Assembly: GCF_001577835.2 (NCBI RefSeq)
Contig: NC_029533.1
Span: 12,031 to 76,030, forward strand
DNA length: 64,000 nucleotides
Direction: 5' to 3'
From: Coturnix japonica
Lineage: Eukaryota > Chordata > Aves > Galliformes > Phasianidae
Shown piece after piece: positions 1-10,384 of the stretch. The notes under the pieces were generated by a model that was not told where the DNA came from, ran no database searches, and was given only the letters and a program-made list of their open reading frames with translations. A program made the position numbers and the translations under genes. Position 1 is the first letter of the stretch; each line of letters starts with the position of its first letter.

Positions 1-1367
1 ACATTTCTATGATACATATTTGCTTCATCTGAAATTTAATCATTTCTAGATATAAACAAATTCTACTGAATTTTGAAAATGGGAAGAATGATCTCAGATT
101 TACAGGATAGTATATGAGAACTTATAAATGGTCCCTCATCAATAGAAAACAATGTATTTTTTCTTAGACATCAATTTCGAGTGATTTTTGCTTTAGAAAA
201 TAGAAGTTGTTTAGCGGGTGGCTGATCACTACACAGTTTGTTGTGATAACTGGGAAAGCAGTAGAACTTGTGTTAAAATAAAAACTTAATTTATTCATTT
301 TTTGTATTGACTACAAAAGAAAAGGAAAAGAAGGAAAATGCAATCATAACAATATACCCTCAGGACAATTACTCAACATCTGCCAAACAAAACACAGTCA
401 ATCCCTGAAAAGCAATGCAACCCCAACTAGCTCCCCACAGCTTTACAGACTTCTGTATAACATCATGTGGCATGGAATGATCCCTTATGTAAATCAGGTT
501 AGTTTTCCTGGGTCGGCCACATGCTTGCTCTGCCCCTTGCCCAGATGCTGAGTAGTGGATTTTCTTCACTGGTGAGCAGCCCGGCCCAGCAAAATCATCA
601 CAGAATAACAACCAAAACACTGGTATGCTATCAACACTGTCTTGGTTGAAATTAGGACACTACTTTACGTAGTTTGTAGATTGTTTGTATTGGTGTTTTG
701 GAGGTAGACAGAAGCTTTCTGTACCATGGGAAGAACCTGAACCACTGATCTTTAGATCAAGTTTACATAAGAAATAATATGACTTTCACTCATTGTAGAA
801 CCCACATAACTCATCATGGGCGGAGAATCCAGGTCACTGCTGACTTTGGGGCTGTAGGTGGTTAGTTAAGCATCCCTTAGCAAAGAAAACTTCTTAAGCC
901 TTCCAGAATGTAAATTTAAATTATTTAAGTTTCTGTAAGAGATGCTAAGTATTTGGGCCATTGGCATCTCCAGTTCTTGTGTCTTATCTTCTGCTTCCTT
1001 TTGTCAATTAGTTTTACATGGCAGGGTTTTGGTGGTAGGGGAATGCTGTGGAGGCTTCTGTGAGTAGAGCTCTACTGATTCTCCATGTCAGATCAGAATG
1101 AGCTCCGTCAAGACGGCTCAGAAAAGGACCTGCTGCTGGCTGGAGTTGAGCAATGAGTGATATTGACTTTACATCTGGGAGAACTGATTTTAGAGAGGAA
1201 AATACTGATTAAGTATATGGGAGAGAATCCTTTCCCTATTTCTCTGTGCTGCTTGAGGTACACAGTGTACCTGGACCTTTGGTACATCCACTTCTCTCTT
1301 ACCTTTTGATTTATTTGGTGCGGCAATTTGCTTGTTCAGTTTGTTTCTCTTCCTACAGCTCAAGTTG

Positions 1368-1401
<34 letters not shown>

Positions 1402-2085
1402 TGAAAGTTGGATTTCAGAAGCTTCTTCTTAGCCTTCAAGCATTTATTCCCCCTCTGGAGGAGGAGGTAGAAGACAGTGGGGAATGCTGTTTTACATTTT
1501 CTTTTACTTCTCACTTCTCTAGTGTGTTATATTTCTATTGCAAATTTCTGTTGCAAATTTCTGTTGGAAATGTCATTCTTTTTTAGATGAAAAGAGTTAT
1601 TCTGGAAACAATGTGTCATATTTGGCTACAAACGCTAATTTTGAAGAGAAATCGATTTCTTTTGGTGATGAAAACCACCTTTATGTCTAGAAAATGCTGT
1701 TTGTAGAGATGAAAAACATTATTTTGGTAAGAAAAGCATATTTTTGCAAGGGTAAAGAGTGATACCTAAGAGAGACCTTTTTATTTCTGGTATAAGTATT
1801 GATATTCCTGTGAAATTTTTCTAAAATCTGTCAGAAAAGGATATATCTGTTGGAAATGTCCTTATTTTGTAGAGGAGAAAAGGTGTTTCTGTTAGTAATG
1901 TCCTCAATTTGTCCTCAGTTGTAGTTTTCTGACTGTTGGTGTGGTTTGTTTAAGGAACTATTTAACAACACCCCGGCCCTGGGGAGTTGTCCAAAAATTT
2001 TCCAACCTTTTGTATTACCTAAGTTTATTTTAAACAGACAAGGAGGAGTAATCTCTTAAAGGCTTTTTTAAAGGCATTGGACTAG
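1..2085. other. AT-rich stretch, no gene recognised
   Basis: About 2 kb of AT-rich DNA with no exon, RNA gene or repeat family that I recognise. The short open frames here show no protein-like composition. The only structural marks are a run of about 28 T near 1370-1398, just before the sequence turns to a loosely repetitive text (variants of 'tttctgttggaaatgtc' near 1550-1570 and 1849-1860). Confidence 0.5.
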
Positions 2086-2110
2086 NNNNNNNNNNNNNNN
2101 NNNNNNNNNN
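2086..2110. other. Assembly gap (25 N)
   Basis: Twenty-five unresolved bases. Base composition changes sharply across the gap, from AT-rich on the left to GC-rich on the right, so the join may not be contiguous in the genome. Confidence 0.95.
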
Positions 2111-2239
2111 GAAGGGGCTGGCACTGCCCTGAAGGTGAGCGAGAGAAGTTGGCAAAGGAAGGGTGAGTGGCGGGATCCGAGGAGGGCGTTTTGTGTTTGT
2201 GTGCGTGTCTGTTGTTTGCCTGATGTGTTTGTGTGCGTT

Positions 2240-2716
2240 GTTGTTTCAGGTGTCTGAGTGAGGACTCCCTGTGGGAACTGGCAGCAAGCAAAGGAATGGA
2301 TCGACGGGCCTGGCCGCCGTGTTGGACTGCGGCTGTGGAGCCAAAACGAAGGTGTGTCCGATGTCCTTCCTCTGGCTGTGGGTGAGCGGGGCGAGTCAGG
2401 GCTGCGGTCCTGTGCGATGGTGTTTGTTGGCTGGGACCGGCTGCCTGAGCAGAGTGGGGGCAGGGAGAGGGAGGTTTGGAAAGCGGCAGCAGTCAGGAGC
2501 ACGGCCCAGTTCTGCCTACTTTGAAATAGAAGGCGCCACGGCTTGGAAGCACATCCACACTGGCTGCCAGGAAGTGAGAGAGACAGAGCCGACATCACTT
2601 CTGTGACATGTTTCCCTCTCCGACACTGAGGTTCTCTGGGACATGTAGTTCTTCTCTGTGCTCCAGATGATGTTATGATGTGAAATACCAATAGAAAAAA
2701 ATACAAAACCACAACA
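2240..2716 (-). mobile_element. Probable LTR remnant, minus strand (left edge uncertain)
   Basis: Read on the minus strand from 2716, the sequence starts TGTTGTGGTTTTGTA and runs into a 'ttggtatttcacatca' motif. This is the same order of words as the start of the two better defined solo LTRs at 26392 and 45754 (TGTTATGGTTTTGTAATTTGG, then 'ttggtattccacatca'). I infer a related, older LTR. The far end is not resolved and may reach the N gap, so no target-site duplication could be confirmed. No internal viral genes are visible. Confidence 0.4.
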
Positions 2717-4232
2717 GTATGGCAGCCCAAAAAGATTCCCTTGTGGAAGAAGGGGGAGGGTGAAGGAGGCCGAGGGCCATTTTCTCAGGGCTGGCTCCTC
2801 TGTGCCCTCTTGCTGGCCGGAGAGAAGGGCTGCCCGCTGGGCACAGGGAGCACCTTGTAGCTCCCGTACCATGCCCTGCCCTCCAGCCCCCTCCTCAACC
2901 TATGCAGACTGTCAGATCCAGCATTTTGGAACCCTTACCACGTCACCTTGGTCACCATTGCTGCGCGCAACGCAGTCGCCTCTGAGAGCTATGTTAGATA
3001 ACAGCCATGTCCGCAGCGAAGAGGGTGAGGGTGGAAGTTTGCCCAGTTTCAGGCGGGAGGATGGAGCTGGGGGCCCTAGGAGAGAGAAGGAGGAGGAGGC
3101 CCGCCATGACCATCAGGCAGAGGAGGGGTAAGAGAGCCATTTTCCATCATGCCTGGACCGGCCCCGTGACCACCACCCATGTGGAGCCCATGGAGGTGGA
3201 TCCGCCCGCGGCATAGCTGGCCTGGCACCACACCACCGTGCCAGGCCCTGCGTTGGCACCATCACAGCTCCACCGTGGCTGGTCCAGGCACTGAGCTCCT
3301 TACCCGCTGTGCGGCCCCCGCCCCCGGCATTAGCTGGGTGGCATTTTTTGTAACATCTGCTCCTCCTTCGGGCTTCTTCTGCAGCCACGTCCTGTGGGCC
3401 CCCAGTCCCATCTTTACCCTGTATGTCCCAGTCCCCGTTTGTCTTGTTGGTTTAGGCGTGGGTTCCTACCAGCAGCTGGCAGCAAACAGTGCTTGCTCAG
3501 TAAGCACACGTCCGCTTTCTCCCCTGGAGCCGTGAGTGCGACTGCCATGAGAGCGGAGGTCTGATGCTATCTGCGAGGGATGGGATTTGCATCCGGTGGC
3601 TTTTCCGTTGCAGAATGTCCAGCAGCAGAGCGTGAGTGGCCATGAAATGAAGCTGGGCCTCAGGAGAGCCGTCTGGAGCTGCGTCACGAGCTTCGTGCCC
3701 TACAGTAAGCGTGAACTGAAGCAGTGTTGGTTAAGCACGGCTCACTCCTCTGTCTGCAACAGATGGGCTTTCTGCACGTTTTATTGCTGTGGCTGACGCT
3801 GAACAGCACAGCAGCAGCGAGGCCTCAAGCATGTCCACAACCAGGTACGTGAACGTGAGTAACTTTAGCTGTGTGAATGATGTTATTGTTCATATTAGTA
3901 AGGCAGTAGTCATGCATGTGTGATGGAGCTCAGGGATAGGTTTATTCTTGTTTGTTAAGCTCTTCCCTTATTTGACGTCCACCCGTCCTCTCTTGCTTCT
4001 CTTCCCCCCACCTGCAAGTGCAGCAGTACTGAAGGCTGAGGGCTCTTTTCCTAGGCAGGTGCTAAAGGGCAACTGAAATGCAAGTTTGATGTCTCTCTTT
4101 GTTCTCGGGTCGGTAGCCCAAGGTGACCAAGCTTCAGAGTACTTCTCTAAGTCAGCCTGGAAATGTTTCAAGCAGGAAGTAACACCATCACAGTGTCTGA
4201 GAGTGATGATGCCTCTTTTTCCCCCCTCACAG
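2717..4232. other. GC-rich region, possible 5' noncoding exons, unassigned
   Basis: GC-rich, CpG-containing DNA upstream of MANBAL. Exon-like borders can be seen, for example a pyrimidine tract ending in cag at about 3613 and a gtaagc donor at about 3704, and an 'accag|gtacgt' donor near 3843. None yields a protein I recognise. They could be 5' untranslated exons of the MANBAL copy or chance splice-site look-alikes. Nothing else is supported here. Confidence 0.3.
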
Positions 4233-5480
4233 CAGGCAGCCTACTTGAGAGCAGTAAAGCAGTAGGCTGTCTGCGCTATGGCTGCTGAACTGCATTTCTC
4301 ACCACCTGAGATCCCTGAGCCCACGATATTGGAGAACATGCTGCGCTACGGACTCTTGTTTGGAGCCCTTTTCCAGCTCCTGTGTGTGCTGGCCATCATC
4401 CTGCCAGCTTTCAAGTCCCCAAAGGCAGTAAGTGGTGCTCTCACGGGCTGAGAGAAAGGCACGGGCAACCGGCTGGGAGGGAACCATCTGTAGCTGTTGC
4501 CTACGGCAGTGTGTCCCAGCACTGCTGAGAGTGCCGCAGTTGGCTCTGTCCTTCCTTCCGAGTGCGAGCTGTTCCTGATGGCACACCAGCAGCCTGGATG
4601 TGCCAGCTCATCCTATCCTGCAGCTGCTGCTGCGCCCTATGAGCTGCCAGGCAGAGGGTCCACCCTCCCAGCATGGACCGCCTTGCTAGAGAGGACTTTA
4701 GGCTCTGGTTTGCATGGGATTTTTGGGAACTTGACAGATGTGGAGTTTCTAATGTGCCCTGAGGTCAGGAAGGCAATTTCCTGTGCTGGTCTCCCAAAGC
4801 TGCTCGGTCAGGTGACTTGAGCTCCCAAAGCAGCTGTCAGCCAGTTGTTAGCTGAGAAGGTTCCCTGAGCATTTCTGAATTGATTCTTGTAGGACTTTGG
4901 AGAGTTTGGGGACTGAGACTTGGGAGAGAATGAAGAAAGCCGACGCAAGGCAAGCGCTGCTCAGCTGAGGAAGAAAGCCGAGAAGGAAAGCAGAAAGCAA
5001 CGATGAGGGCTTGAGCAAGAAGCTACAAAGGACAGCAGAACCACCTGCAACGCTTCCTCGGAGGTGGCACCAAGAGCTGCTGACTCAACAGTCCGGTTTT
5101 CCGGCACGGCCGTGCTTTCCCTGTCATGGAACTAAGGAAGCTGGAAGGGAAGGGCTTCCAATGCATTAGCAGCAAAGAGGACTTCACCTATTTGGGACTT
5201 GATATATGGCAAGAGCTGAAGACACTGCATTCCTTTAGGGTCTGTCTCTTCAGGGCCAGGGACGGTCTAGTGTTAGCCTGAAATATGGCTAGAAGGGTCT
5301 GGAGAGAGGTGGTGTCGTAGCCCCGGGGTTTGGCTTCTCCTTGGGTCTGACTGGAGGCTGAGTGACTGATTGCTAAGCGGCAATCCTGGGCACTGGGGTT
5401 TCATTTTGGGGTGTGGGCGGGGTAATAAATAGAAGCCAAATCCTTTTGTACACAATAAAAGTGAAGCGAACTTTGTAAAA
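4233..5480 (+). pseudogene. MANBAL: MANBAL (mannosidase beta like), two coding exons, probably inactivated copy
   Basis: The first coding exon (ATG 4278, end 4427, exactly 50 codons) begins [20 protein letters not shown] and continues with a hydrophobic membrane segment (residues about 24-45). This matches the small single-pass membrane protein MANBAL, whose function is not known. A pyrimidine tract with AG at 4231-4232 precedes the exon and a gtaagt donor follows. The second exon (acceptor AG at 4891-4892) ends with a lysine/arginine-rich tail, KKAEKESRKQR, stop at 5004, as in the family. Its length (37 codons) also fits the family. In that same frame there is a TGA at 4914-4916, eight codons into the exon, so translation would lose the basic tail. 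The stop could be real decay or a base-calling error. AATAAA signals lie at 5424 and 5454. It lies upstream of fragments of DYNLRB1 and ITCH, which are also human chromosome 20 genes. Confidence 0.8.
5424..5459 (+). terminator. Poly(A) signals of the MANBAL copy
   Basis: Two AATAAA hexamers (5424-5429 and 5454-5459) lie about 420 and 450 bases after the MANBAL stop, followed by a GT-rich stretch. This is the usual arrangement for a 3' end and supports a non-processed copy of the gene. Confidence 0.6.
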
Positions 5481-6266
5481 CTGGTGCTGCCTCTTTCAGT
5501 AGCTGGTCAGAACATCCCTCGCTCGGGCTGGCTATCGCAGGGCAATGAAGTGGTTGGCTTCACGTCTCTCCCTTGACATGGTGTGAGTTTTCCCCCATTT
5601 CCTTGTCGGTCTTCCCAACCTGTGGCCTTTCAGCCAACCCGTAAGTGCTGGTGACAGGCTGTGAGCATCTCCTTGCTCTCTGAGGACTGACAGAAAGAAA
5701 CCAGAGGAGGGGAAGCAGCCCGGCAGGAAGAAGGGTGTCCCGTGCTCAGCCCCTTGAGTTGGCCTCTCTTCCCTGAGGGCTCTTTCAGCTTCTGATGCAC
5801 CATGTTTTGCTGTTTGCCCTGGGAAGCCCAGATGCACGCGTGCAGCTGTGGCCTGTGCATGAGCCTCCCCTTGAGGCCCAAGGAGTACGAGTGTGGGTAG
5901 GATGGTGTGAATCGCAGCGCTGGGAGTGAGGAGGAGGAGATGGCAGCAGGAGGGCTGCAGGTGAATGTACCTCAGGCCCAGAGCTGAGCTACAAGGAAGG
6001 AGCTGGTTGCAAAGAGGTAAAGTGACTCCCACTCTTCCTATGAATGTAACTTGCTTAGTTGCAGCAGATTCCAGTCAGTAATGTACACCTAGTGTGTATC
6101 TGCAGGAGGAAAGCAGGCTATCCGGTTGTGCGAACCCACATTTTGATATTACTTCAGACCATTTGTAGTGACTGGTTGACGTATTTAAAATCAGTGTGAG
6201 GTAAGGAATGAGCAGCTGGTGCTGCAGTGCACACAGCGGGCTGTACAGATGCACGGCCTTGAGCTC
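5481..6266. other. No feature recognised
   Basis: Single-copy-looking DNA between the MANBAL 3' end and the minisatellite. A 166-codon open frame on the minus strand (5532-6032) has no family resemblance that I can see, and its composition looks like chance. Confidence 0.4.
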
Positions 6267-6680
6267 TGGGCTGTGTGTTGGTTATAGTGTGTGGTGCTGT
6301 GCTGTGTGCGGATGAAGCACCGTGTGTTCCGATGCTGGCTGTGTGTTGGTTATAGTGTGTGGTGCTGTGCTGTGTGCGGATGAACCACCGTGTGTTCCGA
6401 TGCTGGCTGTGTGTTGGTAATAGTGTTTGGTGCTGTGTTCTGTGTGGATGAAGCACCGTGTGTTAAGGTGCTGGCTGTGTGTTGGTAATAGTGTTTGGTG
6501 CTGTGTTCTGTGTGGATGAAGCACCGTGTGTTAAGGTGCTGGCTGTGTGTTGGTTATAGTGTGTGGTGCTGCGTTGTGTGTGGATGAAGCACCGTGTGTT
6601 CCGATGCTGGCTGTGTGTTGGTTATAGTGTGTGGTGCTGTGCTGTGTGCGGATGAAGCACCTTTTGTTCCGTTGCTGGCG
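6267..6680. repeat. Minisatellite, 68-bp unit, about 6 copies
   Basis: Unit boundaries (ctggctgtgtgttgg) recur at 6335, 6403, 6471, 6539, 6607 and 6675, an exact spacing of 68. The first unit begins at about 6267. Units fall into two types, one with 'gttccgatg' and one with 'gttaaggtg' at the end. The two 'aaggtg' units are neighbours, as expected from tandem copying. Because 68 is not a multiple of three, all minus-strand frames stay open across it, giving spurious His/Thr-rich frames. Confidence 0.95.
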
Positions 6681-6699
6681 GTTCGTTGTTCTCTCTCGT

Positions 6700-7210
6700 C
6701 CTACAGCAGCACGGACACACCCCGCGCTGTCACCTCCCGCTTGTGGCTGAACATGAGCGCTTCCGAGTCAGGAGCGACCCCCGCCCCGTTGATCGGTGGA
6801 GCCTTCGCTGCATGCGCGCAGGGTGTGACTGGGCCTCGGGAGGTGGTTCGCGATGGTGCCTGAGGCGGCCGGGCCGGGGCTGCTCCGCTCCGCCGCTCGG
6901 GGCGGGCCGGGCCTGATGGGGAGGAACGGCGCTGTGCGGTTCCGCCGGGTGCGGGGCTGGGCGGGCTCACTTGGCAGCTGCTGGAAGCCGCGGGTTGATG
7001 GGGGCGGCCGGCACCGCCCGGAGCCATGCAGGGGAGGCCGCGGTGCTGCCCTGCCGCGTTGGGCTGTGTGCCCGCAGCACGGACCTGTGGCTCCGAGCTG
7101 TTGGGCCGCGACGCGAACGTCGGGAGAAAAGGCCGCGTTTGTTCCCGGCTCCTTCAGTGCCGTGTCCTGCGGAACACGGAACGGCCTTTGAGTTGTAAAT
7201 CCGCGGGAGG
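6700..7210 (+). promoter_or_regulatory. CpG-rich block, possible DYNLRB1 promoter and first exon
   Basis: About 500 bases of very GC-rich DNA with many CpG, directly after the minisatellite and 2 kb before the first recognisable DYNLRB1 exon. In DYNLRB1 genes the first exon carries little more than the start codon (family knowledge, from memory). The ATG at 6853 followed at once by GT would fit such an exon, but other ATGs in the block (6916, 7026) lack a donor. Promoter activity is inferred from composition and position only. Confidence 0.4.
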
Positions 7211-8723
7211 TTGATTCCCGTTGGCATTGCTGGACAGCAGGTCGTGATACCGTTATGTTCAGTGTGTGTGGCAATGGAGATGTGAGCTGTATGTGGAGAA
7301 TTGAAGCAGTTCATGAAGACACACTGTGCTGTGGGATCGTGGGTCACACGTTCTGGATGAATCCTGTAACTGATGTGCAGCTTGTGTCTGCATTAGCTTA
7401 TGGAGGAGTCTGACGGGAAGAGGTTTTGCTCTCCTTTCACAAAGCTCATCTCAGCTCATCTCAGCTGCTGTCTGTCTCTTCTTGGAATTGAGGTTCTGTT
7501 TGGTGCTCGGGTTCGGTACGTGAGGTTTTTCTGGGTGATGTTTTGTTGGCCCGGTGAATGGCAGGGGCGCAGTGAGGTGTCGGGGAGGAGTTTCCTCTGT
7601 GTGCAGCTCCAGGAGACTTCCCTGTACAAACAGCAGCAGCTGCCAGGTTAGCTCCCCCTCCTTGGAGTCAGGTTACTGTTGGTTGGTAGGGGAGATTTAG
7701 GGTCAGTGAAGTTCTGTGTAGATTCTTCTTTGCACCCAAGCACTCGTTGAGGTGTGATTCAGTTTTTGACAACTTTGGGCTTAGATGCATCTGCAGGAGA
7801 GGCAGGAAATTATTTCAGATGGAACAGCGTGTCACTATTATCCCTCAGCGTTTTCACACCCTGTAGTTATCTGTTTGGGTTTTTTTTTCCTCTTTCTTTG
7901 TCTTCCACACAGAAGCAGTCCAACGTACAGAAGGAATCAAGGGCTCAAAGTGATTAAACTCAGCTTTTTTTCTGTATAGGATAATAACTGCTTTGTCAAG
8001 ACAAGCTCAGGTGGTGCTGTCTGATCACAGCAGCAGTCTGTGTTACTCTGAACTATTTCCATTCCCAAAGCCCTGTGGAAGGTTTGCTGGCAGTTCTTAG
8101 GCTGAACTGATGCTTTGTTTTTCACTGACACAAATCACCTCTCCCAGCTGGGGGGCTCTCAGTGCTGTACCAATGCAGCCCTGTTGGCCAGGTGCTCTGG
8201 CCTTTCCCCCAACTTCAGTTGATCCTTTTGTTCTTTGCCAGATCTTGCAGGATCTAAAATGTGTGGCACGTCTCTGTTTCCTTTTCAGGGAATCAAAAAC
8301 CTCCAAACTGATGCTTTCAGTCATCTTTTTTTTTTTATTTTATTTTATTTTTTGGAGGAGTTGATTTTCCAAAGTAGTGATCCCTACACCAATAATAATC
8401 CAAAGTAAAGAGCATGGATCACTTCTTCCTTTCACTTTTTATGCTTTTAATTCCTCTTAGCATCGGTTTGATAAAAGGGAGGGTAGTTTTGCATATAGAG
8501 TGTGCATTGTTCTGTTTTGTTCGTGAATTCCATTTGTGTGTATGCAGATTTTGCTGCATGCCTGTACCGTAGCAGTCTAAGAAGTCTTTCCACTGTGAGC
8601 CAGCAATAAGGAGCCCATCTGTGGGGCTGCAGAAAGGTGGGAGGGAGGAGAGGACAAGATTAAAAGAGAGTTCCAAGTTTGCACAAGATTGTAATCACAA
8701 ATGACTGACGACTGCTCTGAAAG
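7211..8723. other. Probable intron 1 of the DYNLRB1 copy
   Basis: No exon or repeat family is recognised here. A T-rich run lies near 8328-8352. If the CpG block at 6.7-7.2 kb is the first exon, this is intronic sequence. Confidence 0.35.
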
Positions 8724-8938
8724 ATCATAGAATCACAGAATGGCATGGGTTGAAGAAAGCCTAAGGATCATCATGTTCCAACCTCCTGCCACAGGCAGCA
8801 CCACTAACCTCCAGATCTGGCACTAGATCAGGCTGCCCAGGGCTCCATCCAATGTGGTTTTGAATGGGATGGGGTATTCACAGCCTCTCTGGGCAGCTGT
8901 TCCAGCACCTCACCACTCTCTCTGTAAAGAACTTACCC
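8724..8938 (-). mobile_element. CR1 LINE, 3' end fragment
   Basis: Typical CR1 3' end read in reverse: 'atcatagaatcacagaatgg' at the left edge, then the reverse complement of the CR1 3' UTR ('ccaacctcctgccacaggca', 'ctgggcagctgttccagcacc'). Truncated at its 5' side, as most CR1 copies are. Lies in the putative DYNLRB1 intron. Confidence 0.85.
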
Positions 8939-9143
8939 TGAAAATCCAAAATGGATGGAAACCAACTAAAAAGACCAAGCAGAGAAAATAGTACTGAAGT
9001 ACGCAGTGCTTTATGGAAAGGTGTAGGCAGTGTCTGTTTGCATCATCTTTGTGCATCTTTACTTTCAGGCATGCTGTTGTGAAGCTTTAGTTGAAGGCAG
9101 ACAGCAGCTGTGATCTTTTGATTTGTGCTTTCTGTTTTTGCAG

Positions 9144-9933
9144 GCTGAGGTAGAAGAAACGCTGAAGCGAATTCAGAGCCAGAAACAAGTGAAAGGAATC
9201 ACTGTTGTTAATTCTGAAGGTATTGTCAGTCTGTTTTCTGAGATCATAACTTACACCACTCGTGCACTTCAAGAAATAGTGGTTGCACTGTTTCCAGTTG
9301 GTGTCTCTGTTTAGTAAAGATTTTCCTGTAGTTCGGTCCAGCTTGTTAAAATTGTGTGATTGTCAGTTTAAACCAAAGGTTTTCTAGAACCCTTAGAAAA
9401 TATGTCAGATATTCTCACTCCCCCCTAAAACACTTATTTTTGTTTTTATTTATCTTTTTATACATCTCAAATGAATAATTGACAAAGCAGAAGTAAACCA
9501 CTGATGCTAGTAGAGTTAAGTGGTTATTCTCGCCTTCTTCTATGGTTTCAGAACTTAGCCTCTCTGTCTTATTTCTGCTCGTACTCTTCTTTTAAGCTTT
9601 AAAAAGAGCACTCCTGATCCCATTCCCGTTTTAGCTCTCTAACAAGTGTTAGAACACTGAACTCAGGTTCAGTGGCCACTGCAGTTGGATATGGTGATAC
9701 CCAGAGGGATTTGCTTTAAAAGCTGCGTTACTGACTCTTGCTGTCCTCATGGTGGCTTCTTGCAGGTATTCCTATCAAAAGTACTATGGACAACACCACA
9801 AACATTCAGTACGCTGGCCTAATGCACAGCTTCATCATGAAGGCGAGGAGCACCGTGCGAGACATTGATTCCCAGAATGACCTCACATTCCTGCAGATCC
9901 GCTCCAAGAAAAATGAAGTCATGGTTGCTCAAG
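9144..9933 (+). pseudogene. DYNLRB1: DYNLRB1 (dynein light chain roadblock 1), two internal exons; last exon missing
   Basis: Exon 9144-9219 encodes [14 protein letters not shown] and ends in ...VVNSEG. Exon 9766-9933 continues with [10 protein letters not shown], then [25 protein letters not shown] and [11 protein letters not shown]. Both have proper borders (cag|gct, g|gta; gcag|gta, caag|gtag) and keep phase. This is the Roadblock/LC7 fold of a cytoplasmic dynein light chain, which binds dynein intermediate chains as a dimer. The family normally ends with about 15 more residues (PDKDYFLIVIQNPTE in mammals). I find no such exon between 9934 and the ITCH exons; a CR1 occupies much of that space. 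Several usually fixed residues differ: SQKG to SQKQ, an isoleucine to threonine in the GIIVV strand, and MVAP to MVAQ at the last codon. Together these suggest an inactive copy rather than the true gene. Confidence 0.75.
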
Positions 9934-10384
9934 GTAGGAGGAAGTAGACTGAAAGCAGATGTCTGAGCATCCAGCAGATACTTCTCTTGTGAGGTCTGTC
10001 AAAGTCGCTTGTTGTTTTTTCTGTGGTAGAGACATTGTGAGCCTGAGAAATGAGTTCTGCATGCTGCTTTTATTCCTGTTACCTACTCTGTTCTTTTCCA
10101 AAGGCTTTGTCCTTTGTTGCTTTCTTCAGTTGGAAACTTTTATCACTTTTTAGTTTAGTTTGCTTTTTCATGCTGTAATGTGCAAAATCACTTTCCTCAT
10201 TTCATTTTCATGGAAGTAGAAATGGTTAATTAGCATTTGACAGCATGTTGCAGCCTCTCAATGTGAAATCCAGAAAGTCAGAAAGAAATATGTTTGGAGA
10301 GCAATTTCACCTAGCTGAGTGCTGAACTGATAAACCAGTCTAATGCATCTGAAATGGAAGCTGGCACAATTACACTGGACATTA

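Noticed and set aside
5532-6032. 166-codon minus-strand open frame
   Set aside because: No family words, no start context or splice signals, GC-rich composition; it looks like chance.
6154-6524. His/Thr-rich open frames on the minus strand
   Set aside because: They are produced by the 68-bp minisatellite, whose unit length is not a multiple of three, and are not genes.
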